DNA from: DASQGA01 sp035535315
Lineage (GTDB): Bacteria > Actinomycetota > Thermoleophilia > Gaiellales > Gaiellaceae
Length of the DNA stretch: 5,131 bases
Direction: 5' to 3'
NCBI GenBank assembly: GCA_035535315.1
Contig: DATLQD010000182.1
Coordinates: 1 to 5,131 of the forward strand
A model generated the notes under the pieces. It did no database searches. It saw only the letters and a program-made list of their open reading frames with translations, and was not told the DNA's origin. The position numbers and the translations under genes were made by a program. Position 1 is the first letter of the stretch; every line of letters begins with the position of its first letter. Of the stretch, positions 4,840 through 5,131 are shown piece by piece.

Positions 4840-5131
4840 TCAGCCGACACCTACTGAGGCATCGCGGTCGACCGCTTCACCGGGAACCGTCACCCAGGCG
4901 GTGACGCTTTCGGCGCGGCCTCGGAGATCCAGCGTCCGCTCCTCGAGTCCGGCAGTGTCGAGCTTCGAGGCCTTAGCCGCACCGCTGCTGATGACGATTT
5001 CCCCCGCCTTTGCGCACGAGGCGAGCCGGGCTGCAGTGTTCACCGAGTCGCCAAGTGCGGTGAAGTCGACCGCGTCACCCTCGCCGACCGTGCCGACGAA
5101 GGCGACACCGGTGTGAACACCTGCGCCCACC
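4840..5131 (-). CDS. Class III adenylate/guanylate cyclase, C-terminal end (5' part outside window)
   Basis: Class III cyclases make cAMP or cGMP from ATP or GTP. Only the last 96 residues are visible, and the frame is open to the right edge. The piece starts VGAGVHTGVAFVGTVGEGD (1-19), then DFTALGDSVNTAARLAS (22-38) and AGEIVIS (42-48). It ends with the usual LRGRAESVTAWVT (69-81) and a short tail. N31 and R35 fit the transition-state Asn-x3-Arg pair. T24 stands where many adenylate cyclases have the substrate-specifying Asp, as in class IIIb-type enzymes, so the nucleotide cannot be decided here. The metal-binding Asp residues and any sensor or membrane domain lie beyond the edge. It converges on the VOC gene with a 37-bp gap and shows no link to the leu genes. 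Confidence 0.88.
   Translation of the reverse strand, partial: VGAGVHTGVAFVGTVGEGDAVDFTALGDSVNTAARLASCAKAGEIVISSGAAKASKLDTAGLEERTLDLRGRAESVTAWVTVPGEAVDRDASVGVG

Overview
The window is GC-rich and densely coded, with short intergenic gaps, GTG starts and 4-nt ATGA/GTGA gene overlaps. The style of the encoded proteins (a Rho_N/SAP-like small membrane protein, a class III cyclase with the GVHTG and GDSVN motifs, and a TGDGLKT-type threonine synthase) suggests a high-GC actinobacterium. Class Thermoleophilia (Gaiella/Solirubrobacter relatives) is my best guess, inferred from general resemblance and not from any search.

Layout. (1) Positions 2-1532, plus strand: the 3' end of thrC (threonine synthase), then leuB (3-isopropylmalate dehydrogenase), then an unrecognised 44-residue single-span membrane protein. 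Each junction is an ATGA overlap, so the three look like one translationally coupled unit. (2) Positions 1533-1673: a 141-bp convergent gap with no gene, one imperfect hairpin and a G5-AT-C5-G5 palindromic cluster. (3) Positions 1674-3661, minus strand: leuC and leuD, the two subunits of isopropylmalate isomerase, overlapping by GTGA. (4) Positions 3706-3939, minus strand, 44 bp upstream of leuC: a 77-residue protein with an N-terminal membrane helix and a C-terminal Rho_N/SAP-like domain, preceded by the best Shine-Dalgarno sequence in the window. (5) Positions 3940-4084: a divergent gap with a 7-bp inverted repeat. (6) Positions 4085-4802, plus strand: a small Cys-motif protein of unknown function, then a VOC (glyoxalase-fold) protein. 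(7) Positions 4840-5131, minus strand: the C-terminal end of a class III nucleotide cyclase, cut by the window edge.

LeuCD and LeuB carry out consecutive leucine steps: 2-isopropylmalate to 3-isopropylmalate to the 2-oxo precursor of leucine. Here they sit in two convergent units rather than one leu operon, with leuB coupled to threonine synthesis. The other genes have no clear link to amino-acid synthesis. I see no mobile element, CRISPR array, rRNA or tRNA, and nothing that amounts to an obviously new multi-gene system. The most unusual items are the 44-residue membrane protein coupled to leuB, the membrane-anchored Rho_N-like protein, the shortened loop in LeuB and the Cys-motif protein.
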